From the NCBI GenBank assembly GCA_016720545.1, contig JADKKK010000003.1:124001-188000 (forward strand): 64,000 nt of DNA, written 5' to 3'. The position numbers and the translations under genes were made by a program. This stretch comes from Myxococcales bacterium (GTDB lineage: Bacteria > Myxococcota_A > Polyangia > Polyangiales > Polyangiaceae). The notes under the pieces were generated by a model. It had not been told where the DNA came from, did no database searches, and saw only the letters and a program-made list of their open reading frames with translations. Below are positions 40,619 to 49,116 of this stretch, one piece after another (the stretch's first letter is position 1; the number at the start of each line of letters is the position of its first letter).

Positions 40619-41652
40619 GCGAGCGCGACGGGCGCGTCGAGATCCGCGCCCCCTCCCCGAGCGACGGCCGGCGCCTCGCGGAGCTCTGGCGGCTCTTGTG
40701 GGACGTGCACGAGGGCTGGGGCAGCTACCCAGGCAGCCGCGAGGAGCGAGTGTACGACGAGCTCGCGGCGCGCTTGTCGGAGGAGGCCCGGTCCCGGGGG
40801 GCGAGCGCCGTCTCGGGGCGGCACGTCCACCTCGTGGCGAGCGTGCGGGGCGAGGCGGTCGGGCAGGTCGAGGGCTGGCTCGATCGCCACGGCGTCACGC
40901 GCGCGGTCCGATGGACCTGCGAGGTCCGGTCGCTCGTCGTCTCCGAGGACGCGCGGCACCTGGGCGCGGCGCGCGCGCTCCTTGCGCGGCTCGCGGGCGT
41001 CGCGGGCGAGCTCACCGCGGGCGCGCCGGCCGTGCTCGCGGCCGAGGTGCTCGAGGACAACCCAGCCATGGCGTTCTATAGGAAGCTTGGCTTCCGCACG
41101 CCGAGCTACGCTGTGCGGCTGGCGGCCGAGGCGGCCCGAGCGCTGCCTTTCCACACGACGCGCGCGAGGCTCGCGCGTCCACGCGACGCGCTGGCGCTCA
41201 CGTTCCTCGAGGCGAACCTCGCCGAGCGCCGACGCGCGGCCGGCGACTGCCGCTTCGACCCGCCGCGCGCGCTCGACGCGGCCGGGGTAGACGCCATCGC
41301 GAGGCACCTCGAGGGCGCGGAGCCGCGCCTGCGCCTCGACCCCGCCGACCTCGCTGTGGGCGACGCGCGCGGGGTGGCGCGCGCCTCGGGCACCCTCACG
41401 TTCGCGAACCTGGAGCCGCCTTTTTTGCCCGGCGTGCGGGCCATCTTGGCGCGCGTCTCGCACGACACCTGCCTCCCGGCGGTCGAGGCGCTCGGGCCGC
41501 TCGTGCGCCTCGCGGGGCAGCTCGCGCACCTGGCCGGCGCGCGGCACCTCGAGGTCGTCGACTTACCCGCGCCCGGCTCGGCGCTGTACGAGGCGGCGCG
41601 CGGGCTCGGGGCGGCGCCATGGTCGCGCGTGGCGCTGCGCGACGTGGGGTGA
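40606..41652 (+). CDS. GNAT-family N-acetyltransferase, possibly two GNAT halves
   Basis: GTG start inside the truA end; 348 residues. The first half is a GNAT domain: VEIRAPSPSDGRRLAELWRL, CEVRSLVVSEDARHLGAARA (motif A, with a degenerate acetyl-CoA loop) and DNPAMAFYRKLGFRTPSYAV (motif B). The second half (HTTRARLARPRDALALTFLE ... GARHLEVVDLPAPGSALYEA) could be a decayed second GNAT copy. The substrate is unknown. Overlap with truA suggests only co-expression. Confidence 0.75.
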   Translation: MAELSERDGRVEIRAPSPSDGRRLAELWRLLWDVHEGWGSYPGSREERVYDELAARLSEEARSRGASAVSGRHVHLVASVRGEAVGQVEGWLDRHGVTRAVRWTCEVRSLVVSEDARHLGAARALLARLAGVAGELTAGAPAVLAAEVLEDNPAMAFYRKLGFRTPSYAVRLAAEAARALPFHTTRARLARPRDALALTFLEANLAERRRAAGDCRFDPPRALDAAGVDAIARHLEGAEPRLRLDPADLAVGDARGVARASGTLTFANLEPPFLPGVRAILARVSHDTCLPAVEALGPLVRLAGQLAHLAGARHLEVVDLPAPGSALYEAARGLGAAPWSRVALRDVG

Positions 41653-41676
41653 GAGCGGCGCTGTCCCGACCCCGAC

Positions 41677-42672
41677 CTACTTCACCGTGCCCGAGCCGCA
41701 GTCCACGAACGCCAGGTTGGTCTCGACTCGGAAGTTCGAGCCGCAGCAGTTGCGCTCGGCGAAGAAGAAGTCGAGCGCGTACACGCCGCCCGGCGCGAGG
41801 CCTCCCAAATCCACGGTGCCCGCGACCCCGTTGGGAATGGCCTGGTCGAGGCCGAGATCGCTGCGCGCCTTCATGTTCACCAGGCTCGCCCACTGCGGCT
41901 CCACGGTGAGCTCGACGCGCCCGGTGTCGAGGGCGATCTTCCCCGACATGGGCACATGGATGCCGCCCAGGTTCACCGCGAGGCGATCGTTCACGTACAC
42001 GAAGACGTCGTCGTCGCCGCGGAACGCGAACACGTTGCCGCGGTCGTATCGGAACGTTGTGTGGAGCTCGTACGTGAAGTGGAAGTTGCGGACCCTGCCG
42101 TCGTCGCTCTTGTAAGGGCCGCGGTCGGGATCCGACGCGGAGGACGCGAGGAGCTCGCCGTCGATGGGGAAGAACAGCGGCGTGTCGAACGACGATGTGC
42201 CCGAGGCGCCTGCGACCAGCGTCACCTTGAAGGGGCGCCCGAGGTTCACGCCCGGCGTGTCCGCGAACCACTCGGGGAAGCGCGCCGGGTTGGTCGTGCT
42301 CAGCGTGCGCGACTTCGCCGCGAACACCGGCTTTCGGCCCGGCCCGAGGCGCGAGCCGAGGCGCCCAACGATGTCCGGATCCCACGGACCGCACTCCTTG
42401 CCCGAGGCGTCGGTGTAGCCGCTGTTCGTGCACTGGAAGTCGCCGCCGGCCCGGAAGTCGCGCACGACGCCGGTCACCACGCTGCCGCAGCCCTCCGGGG
42501 GGCGCCCGCCGTCCGGGAACGGAGGGGTCGCTCCGCCGTCGCCGAACGTACGGGCTTGGCCCTGGTCGCCCGCGTCGAACGTGCTCGGAGGGTCGGCCGT
42601 GCCGCAGGCAAAGGCGAGGGCCACGAGGGCCACGAGGGCGATCGCGGGCGTGGGGCGGTGGAGCGCGCGCAT
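41677..42672 (-). CDS. Fibro-slime domain lipoprotein
   Basis: The 331-residue protein has a signal peptide with lipobox VALAFACG and a Gly/Asp/Pro linker. The fibro-slime core is clear: GVVRDFRAGGDFQC, then FHFTYELHTTFRYDRGNVFA, FRGDDDVFVYVNDRLAVNLG and YALDFFFAERNCCGSNFRVE. This PA14-like, Asp-rich domain (GDDDVFVYVND) probably binds Ca2+ and carbohydrate at the cell surface. Related proteins are known from slime-mould and myxobacterial adhesins. It stands between convergent and divergent neighbours. Confidence 0.85.
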   Translation of the reverse strand: MRALHRPTPAIALVALVALAFACGTADPPSTFDAGDQGQARTFGDGGATPPFPDGGRPPEGCGSVVTGVVRDFRAGGDFQCTNSGYTDASGKECGPWDPDIVGRLGSRLGPGRKPVFAAKSRTLSTTNPARFPEWFADTPGVNLGRPFKVTLVAGASGTSSFDTPLFFPIDGELLASSASDPDRGPYKSDDGRVRNFHFTYELHTTFRYDRGNVFAFRGDDDVFVYVNDRLAVNLGGIHVPMSGKIALDTGRVELTVEPQWASLVNMKARSDLGLDQAIPNGVAGTVDLGGLAPGGVYALDFFFAERNCCGSNFRVETNLAFVDCGSGTVK

Positions 42673-42773
42673 GAGCTCATTGTCGCACGCCCGCAGGGCG
42701 GAGCATGACCGTGGTCATGTGGGCTGCGCCGCGCCCGTTTGCGCCGACGCCCGCTCCAGGCAACACTCTCGAG

Positions 42774-43580
42774 GTGAGCCCCACGCCCCCACGCCGCCTC
42801 CCGCTCCGCGCGGTCCCCCTGGCGGCGGCGGCGGCGCTCGCGTTCTCCGCGCTCGGTGGCCCGACCGCCCGCGCCGCGACGCCCGAAGCCGCGACCGCGC
42901 CGCAGCTCGCGATCGTCGCGACAGCCGCGCCCGGCGCGCCGGTGCCCGCGGCGCTGATGGCCGGCCTCGCGGTGCACGCCGAGGCCTTCGAGCAAATGAA
43001 GCGCCGAGGCGCCTTCACGCTCGACGGGAAGCTCGAGCAACTCGACGGCGACGGAAAGGTCTCCGAGACGAAGGAGCTCCGGCTCCGCGTCACCGCGAGG
43101 CCCGCGCCGGCCACGCCGCGCTCGGAGATCCTGCGCTACCTGGAGAACGGCGCCGACAAGACCGCCGAGGCCCGCGAGCGCGCCGCGAGCGCGTCGCCCA
43201 AGCGCGGCAAGCGACGCGATCTCAAGCTGCCTTTCCTCCCGAGCGAGCAGCCCCGCTACACGTTCGCGATCACCGAACGGCACGCCGTGTACCCGACGCG
43301 CGTGCGCGTGGCCTTCACGCCCCGAGAGCCCGCCGAAGACGCGCTGAAGGGCTCGGCCTGGGTCGACACCGCGACGGGCCGGCTCGCCAGCTTGGGCTTC
43401 TCGTTGAGCCGCAACCCGACCTTCATCGACCACGTCGAGGTGCAGCTCTCGTTCGGCCTCGACACGCCGCTCGGCCGAGCGCCGTCCGACATCTCGTTCG
43501 AAGCGCACGGGAGATTTCTCTTTTTTCACAAGCACTTACGAGGTCGCGCGACCGTCTCCAGCCCGGGCGTCGCGTTCTGA
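42774..43580 (+). CDS. Exported protein of unknown function
   Basis: GTG at 42774 gives 268 residues with a signal peptide (AVPLAAAAALAFSALGGPTARAA is the area). The mature part has GAFTLDGKLEQLDGDGKVSE, a basic PKRGKRRDLKLPF linker, FAITERHAVYPTRVRVAFTP and GSAWVDTATGRLASLGFSLS. The last phrases resemble outer-membrane lipoprotein-sorting (LolA-like) strands, where a sterol- or lipid-like ligand is carried, but the match is weak. The C-terminus GRFLFFHKHLRGRATVSSPG fits a periplasmic beta-sheet protein. Confidence 0.6.
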   Translation: MSPTPPRRLPLRAVPLAAAAALAFSALGGPTARAATPEAATAPQLAIVATAAPGAPVPAALMAGLAVHAEAFEQMKRRGAFTLDGKLEQLDGDGKVSETKELRLRVTARPAPATPRSEILRYLENGADKTAEARERAASASPKRGKRRDLKLPFLPSEQPRYTFAITERHAVYPTRVRVAFTPREPAEDALKGSAWVDTATGRLASLGFSLSRNPTFIDHVEVQLSFGLDTPLGRAPSDISFEAHGRFLFFHKHLRGRATVSSPGVAF

Positions 43581-43648
43581 AGCGCGCGGCTCGCGCCGGC
43601 GCGCGGGCGCGCTGTCACAGTTCTCCGCCCCCGCGCGACGGTCTCTCT

Positions 43649-45127
43649 ATGCACGCCTATCGCCTCTGGTTCGCGTGCGCGTCGGTGACCGCGCTCGCGG
43701 GCGCGCTCGTCGCGTGCCCGACCCCACGCCGCGGGGATGAGCCACGCGGCGCCACGCCCGCGGCCGCCCCTGCGGACGCCAGGGTCGACGACGCGGCGGT
43801 CACCCCGCACGAGGCCACCGCCCGAGACGCGAGCCCGCCCGACGCCGCACGCGCTCAGCGAGACCCCGACGGCAACGACGATCCGACCGAAGCGGCGGAC
43901 GCGACGGACGCAACGGGCGCGACAGACCGAGCCGCGCGTCCCCTCGGCGAAGGCGCCCTCGTGCAGGTGGGCAAGCCTCCGCTCGGGTGGCAGCGGATCT
44001 GCGACCTTCGCCCGTTCGGCGGGCGGCTCTATCTCGCGCACGCGAACCAACCCCTCGGCAGCGACGGGGCCACGATCACGACCTACGATCCGAGCGACGC
44101 GGCGAGGCCGTTCCGGCTCGCGTTCGACTGGAACCGCTTCGGCGAGCCCACGAAGGGCGGCGGCGGCGGTCAGGGCTTCCTCCGCGTGCACGCCATCGAC
44201 GGGCGGCTCTTCGTGCCAGACGCCGACCCTCCGTACGGCGGCCTCGGCGCGCTCGACCACGGCACCGAGGGGTACGTGTTCGTCTCCGACGCGCGCGGCG
44301 CCTTCGCGCCCGCTCGCGGGCCCCACAAGGCGCTGCCCGTTCGGCCCGCGCCCGGCGCCGACGGGCGGGCCGGGGCGGCCGTGCTCCCGCGCGCGTACCA
44401 CGTGCTCGACGTCATCAAGTTCCGCGGGCTCCTGTACGCGTCGACCGGCTCGGTGCCCCCGACCGCGCGCGCGTGGGCCGGGCCGTCTCCCGGCGCGCTC
44501 CACGTCGCGAGCCCCGAGCTCGATCGCTTCACGTACGCGCTCGGCTTCCCGTCTCCCTACCCCGGGGGCGTGTGGCGGCTCACCTACCTCGTGCGCTTCC
44601 GCGACGCGGTGTACGCGGGCCTCCAGGACTACGACGGCAAGAGCCCCTACGACTACGTGGTGCTCCGCCCGCCCGCGGGCCGCGACCTGCTCGAAGAGGG
44701 CGACGCCCGCGGCGCGCGGATCACCGAGCTCGGCGCCGCGTTCACGCTGCGCTGGTACGCCGACGGCGGCGCGCTCTACTGGATCGCCGGCACGCGCGAC
44801 GGCGACGTGCAGCTCCGGCGCACGACCGACGGCGCCACGTGGACCGAGCTTCCGCTGCCGGCGGAGCTCGGCCGCCCCACCGACGTGAAGCGCTTCCGAG
44901 GTCAGCTCGTGGTCCTCGGCGAGCGCGGCCTCGCCACCCTTGGCCCCAACGGGGACGGCCCCGCCCGCGTGCTCACCCGCGTCGTCGAGAAGAAGACCCC
45001 GTTCGCCGTGGACGACGTGTTCTGCGCCGCGCCGCTCGGCGTCCTAGGCGACGTCCTCTACGTGGGAGGGCAGCGCGGCGCGGTGCTCTACCGGTTCGAG
45101 GAGGCGGCGCCGGACGCGGGTCGGTAG
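43649..45127 (+). CDS. Large lipoprotein with a beta-propeller-like body
   Basis: The 492-residue product has a signal peptide and lipobox (GALVACPTP) and an Asp/Ala/Thr linker of about 75 residues (EAADATDATGATDRA). The rest consists of repeated short strands ending in Tyr/Leu-rich phrases (FGGRLYLAHANQPLGSDGAT, IDGRLFVPDADPPYGGLGAL, FRGLLYASTGSVPPTARAWA, FRDAVYAGLQDYDGKSPYDY), consistent with a six- or seven-bladed propeller of the exo-alpha-sialidase or Kelch-like type. No catalytic residues are evident. It stands 68 bp after the previous gene and converges on 45144-45869. Confidence 0.65.
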   Translation: MHAYRLWFACASVTALAGALVACPTPRRGDEPRGATPAAAPADARVDDAAVTPHEATARDASPPDAARAQRDPDGNDDPTEAADATDATGATDRAARPLGEGALVQVGKPPLGWQRICDLRPFGGRLYLAHANQPLGSDGATITTYDPSDAARPFRLAFDWNRFGEPTKGGGGGQGFLRVHAIDGRLFVPDADPPYGGLGALDHGTEGYVFVSDARGAFAPARGPHKALPVRPAPGADGRAGAAVLPRAYHVLDVIKFRGLLYASTGSVPPTARAWAGPSPGALHVASPELDRFTYALGFPSPYPGGVWRLTYLVRFRDAVYAGLQDYDGKSPYDYVVLRPPAGRDLLEEGDARGARITELGAAFTLRWYADGGALYWIAGTRDGDVQLRRTTDGATWTELPLPAELGRPTDVKRFRGQLVVLGERGLATLGPNGDGPARVLTRVVEKKTPFAVDDVFCAAPLGVLGDVLYVGGQRGAVLYRFEEAAPDAGR

Positions 45128-45143
45128 TCGGCGTCGGGCGCGC

Positions 45144-45869
45144 TCAGGCGTCGGGGGCGCGGAGCACGCGGAAGCTTCCCGAGAGGTTCACGCGCTGGAA
45201 GATCTGCGGAGCGGGCAGGCGCTGGTCCAGGTTGCCGACCCCGGTGAAGGTCCCCTCGACCATTTCGCCGACCGCGCCAAAGCGGGTGATGGTCGTGGTC
45301 CCGAGGTCGGTGCTGCCGTCGATTGGGCCGAACTCGCGGCGCTCGAGCGTGTCGCCGCTGCCGATGTCCGGCCCGAAGAAGATGATCCTGGGCCCGCTTC
45401 CGCCGCCGCCGATGTCCGTGCGCCAGGCCTCGGCGACCGCCGCGGTGCCGGCCACGGTGAAGTCGACCGTGACCCGCTCGCTGGCGCCGTTCACCTTGGG
45501 GAGCCCGTTCATACGGAAGAAGGAGCGCTGCGCCGTGAGCCCGAAATACACCTGAAACGCCGCCGGCGACACCCGCGGATAGGCCACGTCGTAGGTGGTC
45601 GTCAGGCCGCCCCCCGAGATCGTGAAGCACACGTAGGGCTGGCCGCTGTCTCGCAGCGCGGCGCAGGCCCCGCCGCCTCCGCCATCGCCGGGCGGGGTGG
45701 CGTCGGCGGGCGGGACCGCGCCGTCGGTCGGGACCACCGCGCCGTCGGTGGGCGACGGGGACCCCCCGTCGGCGGTACCACCGTCGGTCGTCGTGCTCGT
45801 CCCCGAGCACCCGGCGGCGAGCGCCACCGCGAGCACGCCTACACACGAACAGAGAGAAGAATGATTCAT
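45144..45869 (-). CDS. Lipoprotein of unknown function with Asp/Gly/Pro linker
   Basis: ATG at 45869 gives 241 residues. The signal peptide carries a lipobox (VALAAGCSGT), followed by a long linker of DGG and PTDGA units. The domain of about 160 residues is beta-rich: QPYVCFTISGGGLTTTYDVA, VYFGLTAQRSFFRMNGLPKV, GPRIIFFGPDIGSG and QIFQRVNLSGSFRVLRAPDA. No family is recognised. It converges on the propeller-like lipoprotein, with 16 bp between their stops. Confidence 0.62.
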   Translation of the reverse strand: MNHSSLCSCVGVLAVALAAGCSGTSTTTDGGTADGGSPSPTDGAVVPTDGAVPPADATPPGDGGGGGACAALRDSGQPYVCFTISGGGLTTTYDVAYPRVSPAAFQVYFGLTAQRSFFRMNGLPKVNGASERVTVDFTVAGTAAVAEAWRTDIGGGGSGPRIIFFGPDIGSGDTLERREFGPIDGSTDLGTTTITRFGAVGEMVEGTFTGVGNLDQRLPAPQIFQRVNLSGSFRVLRAPDA

Positions 45870-46044
45870 CGGTCGGTCACTCCAGCGCTCGAAGTAAGGC
45901 CTCGCACACATCCTGCCGGGTGGCCGGATGGCGCGTCGACGGGGAGAGGCCTGCGCCGCGGCCGATGTGAACCTCGATCCGGAAAAAAAAAGGGAAGAGG
46001 GGCGACCGCGCGCCTGTGGGGCACCCCCGCGTCGGCGCGAGGCC

Positions 46045-46734
46045 TCAGAAGCGAAGCGTGTATCCTACATAGGCCCCGCCTTGTGCGGTGGCCCCCGCGC
46101 GGATGCGCTCGATCTCTCGGGCCGCGCGCCAGGTCTTCGGTGGCAACAGGTACGGGAGCAGCGCCCCCGCGAAGCCGGTGAAGGCCGGGACGATGAAGTG
46201 GACCGAGCGCTCCGAGACCTCCCACTCGAGCGTGCGGCCGTAGGGCGCGCCGGTCTCCACCGCGACGACGATGGGCCCGAGCGCCGCCGACGCCAGCGCC
46301 AGCGTGAGCGCGGTGGGCCACACCGACCGGCTCGTGCCCTCCGGCGGCGGCCCGTACGCGAAGGAGCGATCGCACTTGGGGAGCGACAGGTACATGCCGC
46401 CGATGAGGGCGCCCGTGCTGAGACCGACGAGCCCCGCGCCGAACGTGCGCACCGCGGGGTACGAGAGATCGCCCTCCACGCGCGCGCGCCACGCGTCGTA
46501 CGACTCGCCCTCGGACACGCGCTGGGTGCCGGCCTGACGCAACACGGCGGTGTCGAGCGCGACCGTGCCCACGAGGCCCGCCACGAGCCCCGACAGGTAG
46601 ACCCAGTCGGTGCCGCTCGCGCGCTCGCAGAGCTCGATCTCCCGCGACTGGCGCGGGCGCACGTCGGCGGCCGCGTACACGTAGGGGGGCAGCGGCGGCG
46701 CCGCGGCAGGAGCGGAGGGGGGCAGGGCGTCCAC
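46045..46734 (-). CDS. Multi-pass membrane protein of unknown function
   Basis: GTG start at 46734; 229 residues. A Pro/Ala N-terminus precedes hydrophobic segments WVYLSGLVAGLVGTVALDTA, TFGAGLVGLSTGALIGGMYL, WPTALTLALASAALGPIVVA and VPAFTGFAGALLPYLLPPKT, suggesting four membrane passes. A charged loop (SEGESYDAWRARVEGDLSYP) lies between the first two. No named family is recognised. Its promoter region lies in the 104-bp gap shared with the phosphomannomutase gene. Confidence 0.62.
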   Translation of the reverse strand: MDALPPSAPAAAPPLPPYVYAAADVRPRQSREIELCERASGTDWVYLSGLVAGLVGTVALDTAVLRQAGTQRVSEGESYDAWRARVEGDLSYPAVRTFGAGLVGLSTGALIGGMYLSLPKCDRSFAYGPPPEGTSRSVWPTALTLALASAALGPIVVAVETGAPYGRTLEWEVSERSVHFIVPAFTGFAGALLPYLLPPKTWRAAREIERIRAGATAQGGAYVGYTLRF

Positions 46735-46838
46735 CGAGCGCGGACCTTACCTCAAGAGCGACAGCTCGCCGCCTGCTTTCGGGCCTGCCGCGCGGCGCGC
46801 CGCTTCCCGCGGCTTTTGCCCCGTGCGATGCTGCGCGC

Positions 46839-48233
46839 ATGCGTGTCCCTTCGCACATCTTCCGTGAATACGACATCCGTGGCGTCGCCGACCGCGACCT
46901 GACCGACGAGCTCGCCTACGGCCTCGGGCGAGGCCTCGCCACGCAGCTCGGGGCGGCCGCGGGCACCTCCTCGCCGCGACTGTGCGTGGCGCGTGACTGC
47001 CGAGTCTCCAGCCCTCGCCTCCACGCGGGGCTCCTCCGGGGCCTCACGGAGGGTGGGGTGCGCGTCGTCGACCTCGGGGTCGGCCCCACGCCGATGTTGT
47101 ACTTCGGCGTGCACCACCTCGGCACCGACGGCGGCGTGATGATCACGGGCAGCCACAACGCCGGCGACGAGAACGGCTTCAAGATCATGAAGGGGAAGGC
47201 CTCGTTCTTCGGCGAGGACATCCAGAGCCTGCGGCGCGTCCTCGAAGAAGAGGGCTACGCGGCGGCCGCGAAGGGCTCGGTGGAAGAGGTCGACGTCCAG
47301 CCGGCGTACGTCGACGTCATGAAGAAGGGGTTCTCGTTCGGCGCGTCGGCGCCGCGCTTCGTGCTCGACGCCGGCAACGGCGCCGGCGGGCCGCTCGCGC
47401 TCCGCGTGATGCGCGAGCTCGGCCTCGAGCCCGATCCGCTGTTCTGCGACATGGACGGCACCTTCCCCAACCACCACCCCGACCCCACGGTGCCGAAGAA
47501 CCTCGAGGCGCTCATCGCGCGCGTCAAGGCGACGGGCGCGCGCGTGGGCCTCGCGTTCGACGGCGACGCCGATCGGCTCGGGGCGGTCGACGCCAACGGC
47601 GACATCGTGTGGGGCGACAAGCTCATGATCCTCTTCTCGCGCGGCCTGCTCGCCAAGACGCCGGGCGCGGCGGTCATCGGCGAGGTGAAGTGCTCGCAGA
47701 CGCTCTACGACGACATCGCGAAGCACGGCGGCAGGCCCATCGTGTGGAAGACCGGCCACTCGCTCATCAAGACCAAGATGAAGGAAGAGCACGCCGCGCT
47801 CGCCGGCGAGATGAGCGGCCACCTGTTCTTCGCCGATCGCTATTTCGGCTACGACGACGCGACGTACGCGGCGCTGCGGCTGCTCGAGATCCTCGCAGCC
47901 GACGGGCGCAGCATCGCCGAGCTGCTCTCCGACGTGCCGCGCACCTTCACCACGCCCGAGATACGCGTCGAGTGCCCCGACGCGCTCAAGTTCGACATCG
48001 TGAAGGCGGTCACCAAGAAGTACAAAGACCAAGGTCGCGACGTGCTCGACATCGACGGCGCCCGCATCACCTTCGACAAGGGCGGCGCCCCCACCTGGGG
48101 CCTCGTCCGCGCGTCGAACACCGGCCCGATCCTCGTGCTCCGCTTCGAGGCCGGCTCGGAGGAGCGCCTCGCCGAGATCCGCGCCGAGGTCGAGGCGACG
48201 GTGGCCGAGGAGCGCAGGCGACTTGCAGGCTGA
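46839..48233 (+). CDS. Phosphomannomutase/phosphoglucomutase
   Basis: The 464-residue protein has every hallmark of the alpha-D-phosphohexomutase family. IFREYDIRGVADRDLTDE is the start. Active-site Ser105 lies in MITGSHNAGDENG. The Mg2+ loop D241-G-D-A-D-R is in AFDGDADRLG. The sugar-specificity loop is G323-E-M-S-G-H328. The phosphate-binding loop is VRASNTGPILVLRFEAGS. It most resembles AlgC/ManB-type enzymes that interconvert mannose or glucose 1- and 6-phosphates for polysaccharide and LPS synthesis. prmC follows with an 11-base overlap. Confidence 0.92.
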   Translation: MRVPSHIFREYDIRGVADRDLTDELAYGLGRGLATQLGAAAGTSSPRLCVARDCRVSSPRLHAGLLRGLTEGGVRVVDLGVGPTPMLYFGVHHLGTDGGVMITGSHNAGDENGFKIMKGKASFFGEDIQSLRRVLEEEGYAAAAKGSVEEVDVQPAYVDVMKKGFSFGASAPRFVLDAGNGAGGPLALRVMRELGLEPDPLFCDMDGTFPNHHPDPTVPKNLEALIARVKATGARVGLAFDGDADRLGAVDANGDIVWGDKLMILFSRGLLAKTPGAAVIGEVKCSQTLYDDIAKHGGRPIVWKTGHSLIKTKMKEEHAALAGEMSGHLFFADRYFGYDDATYAALRLLEILAADGRSIAELLSDVPRTFTTPEIRVECPDALKFDIVKAVTKKYKDQGRDVLDIDGARITFDKGGAPTWGLVRASNTGPILVLRFEAGSEERLAEIRAEVEATVAEERRRLAG

Positions 48234-49116
48234 CGCCCCGCGCGAGTGGTCCGTGGCGGAGCTCGCGAAGTGGGCGACCGACGACTTCCGCGCGCGCGGC
48301 CTCGAGAGCCCACGGCTCGAGGCCGAGCTCATCGTCGCGTTCGCCCTCGGCATCACCCGGGTCGACGTGATCGTGCGCGGCGATCGCACCCTCACCCCCC
48401 CCGAGCTCGCGAGGCTCCGCGAGCTCGTGAAGCGGCGACGCGCCCACGAGCCCATGGCCTACCTCCGCGGCGAGCGCGAGTTCTACGGGCGCGTCTTCAA
48501 GGTCGATCGCCGCGTGCTCGTCCCGCGCCCCGACACCGAGACCCTCGTCGACGTGGCCCTCGCGCGCACGCCCGACTTCGCCCTCGGCGGGCGCGTCCTC
48601 GACCTGTGCACCGGCTCCGGCTGCGTCGCCATCACGCTCGCGCGGCAGCGCCCCACCACCGACGTGGTCGCGACCGACGTCTCGGCCGACGCGCTCGCCG
48701 TGGCCCGCGAGAACGCGGTGCGCCTCGGCGCGTATAACATCTCGTTTCTCCAGGGAGATTTGACCCAGGCCCTCGAGGGCGCGCGGCTGCCGTGGAGCCC
48801 TCTGCGCTTCGAGCTCATCGTCTCGAACCCGCCCTACATCGCCACCGGGGAGTGCGATCGGCTCATGCCCGACGTGCGCGACTTCGAGCCCCGCGTGGCG
48901 CTCGACGGCGGCCCCGACGGGCTCGACTTCTACCGCCGCATCGCGCGCGACGCGCCCCCGCTGCTCGCGCGCGAGGGGGTGCTCGCCGTCGAGGTCGGCG
49001 CGGGCGAGGCGCCCGACGTCGCGGCGCTCTTCGCCGCGGCCGGCCTCCGCGACGTGGAGATCACGCGCGATCTTGGGCGCATCGAGCGCGTCGTGGCGGG
49101 GCGCGCCCCGTCGTGA
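48223..49116 (+). CDS. prmC: Peptide chain release factor N5-glutamine methyltransferase
   Basis: The start is a TTG at 48223 inside the end of the mutase gene; 297 residues. The N-terminal helical domain (WSVAELAKWATDDFRARGLE) and the linker LRGEREFYGRVFKVDRRVLV, then PRPDTETLVDVAL, are typical of PrmC. Motif I is VLDLCTGSGCVAITLARQRP, and the catalytic NPPY motif is in ELIVSNPPYIATG. It methylates the GGQ glutamine of release factors. Its stop overlaps the phosphoesterase GTG. Confidence 0.93.
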   Translation: MQADAPREWSVAELAKWATDDFRARGLESPRLEAELIVAFALGITRVDVIVRGDRTLTPPELARLRELVKRRRAHEPMAYLRGEREFYGRVFKVDRRVLVPRPDTETLVDVALARTPDFALGGRVLDLCTGSGCVAITLARQRPTTDVVATDVSADALAVARENAVRLGAYNISFLQGDLTQALEGARLPWSPLRFELIVSNPPYIATGECDRLMPDVRDFEPRVALDGGPDGLDFYRRIARDAPPLLAREGVLAVEVGAGEAPDVAALFAAAGLRDVEITRDLGRIERVVAGRAPS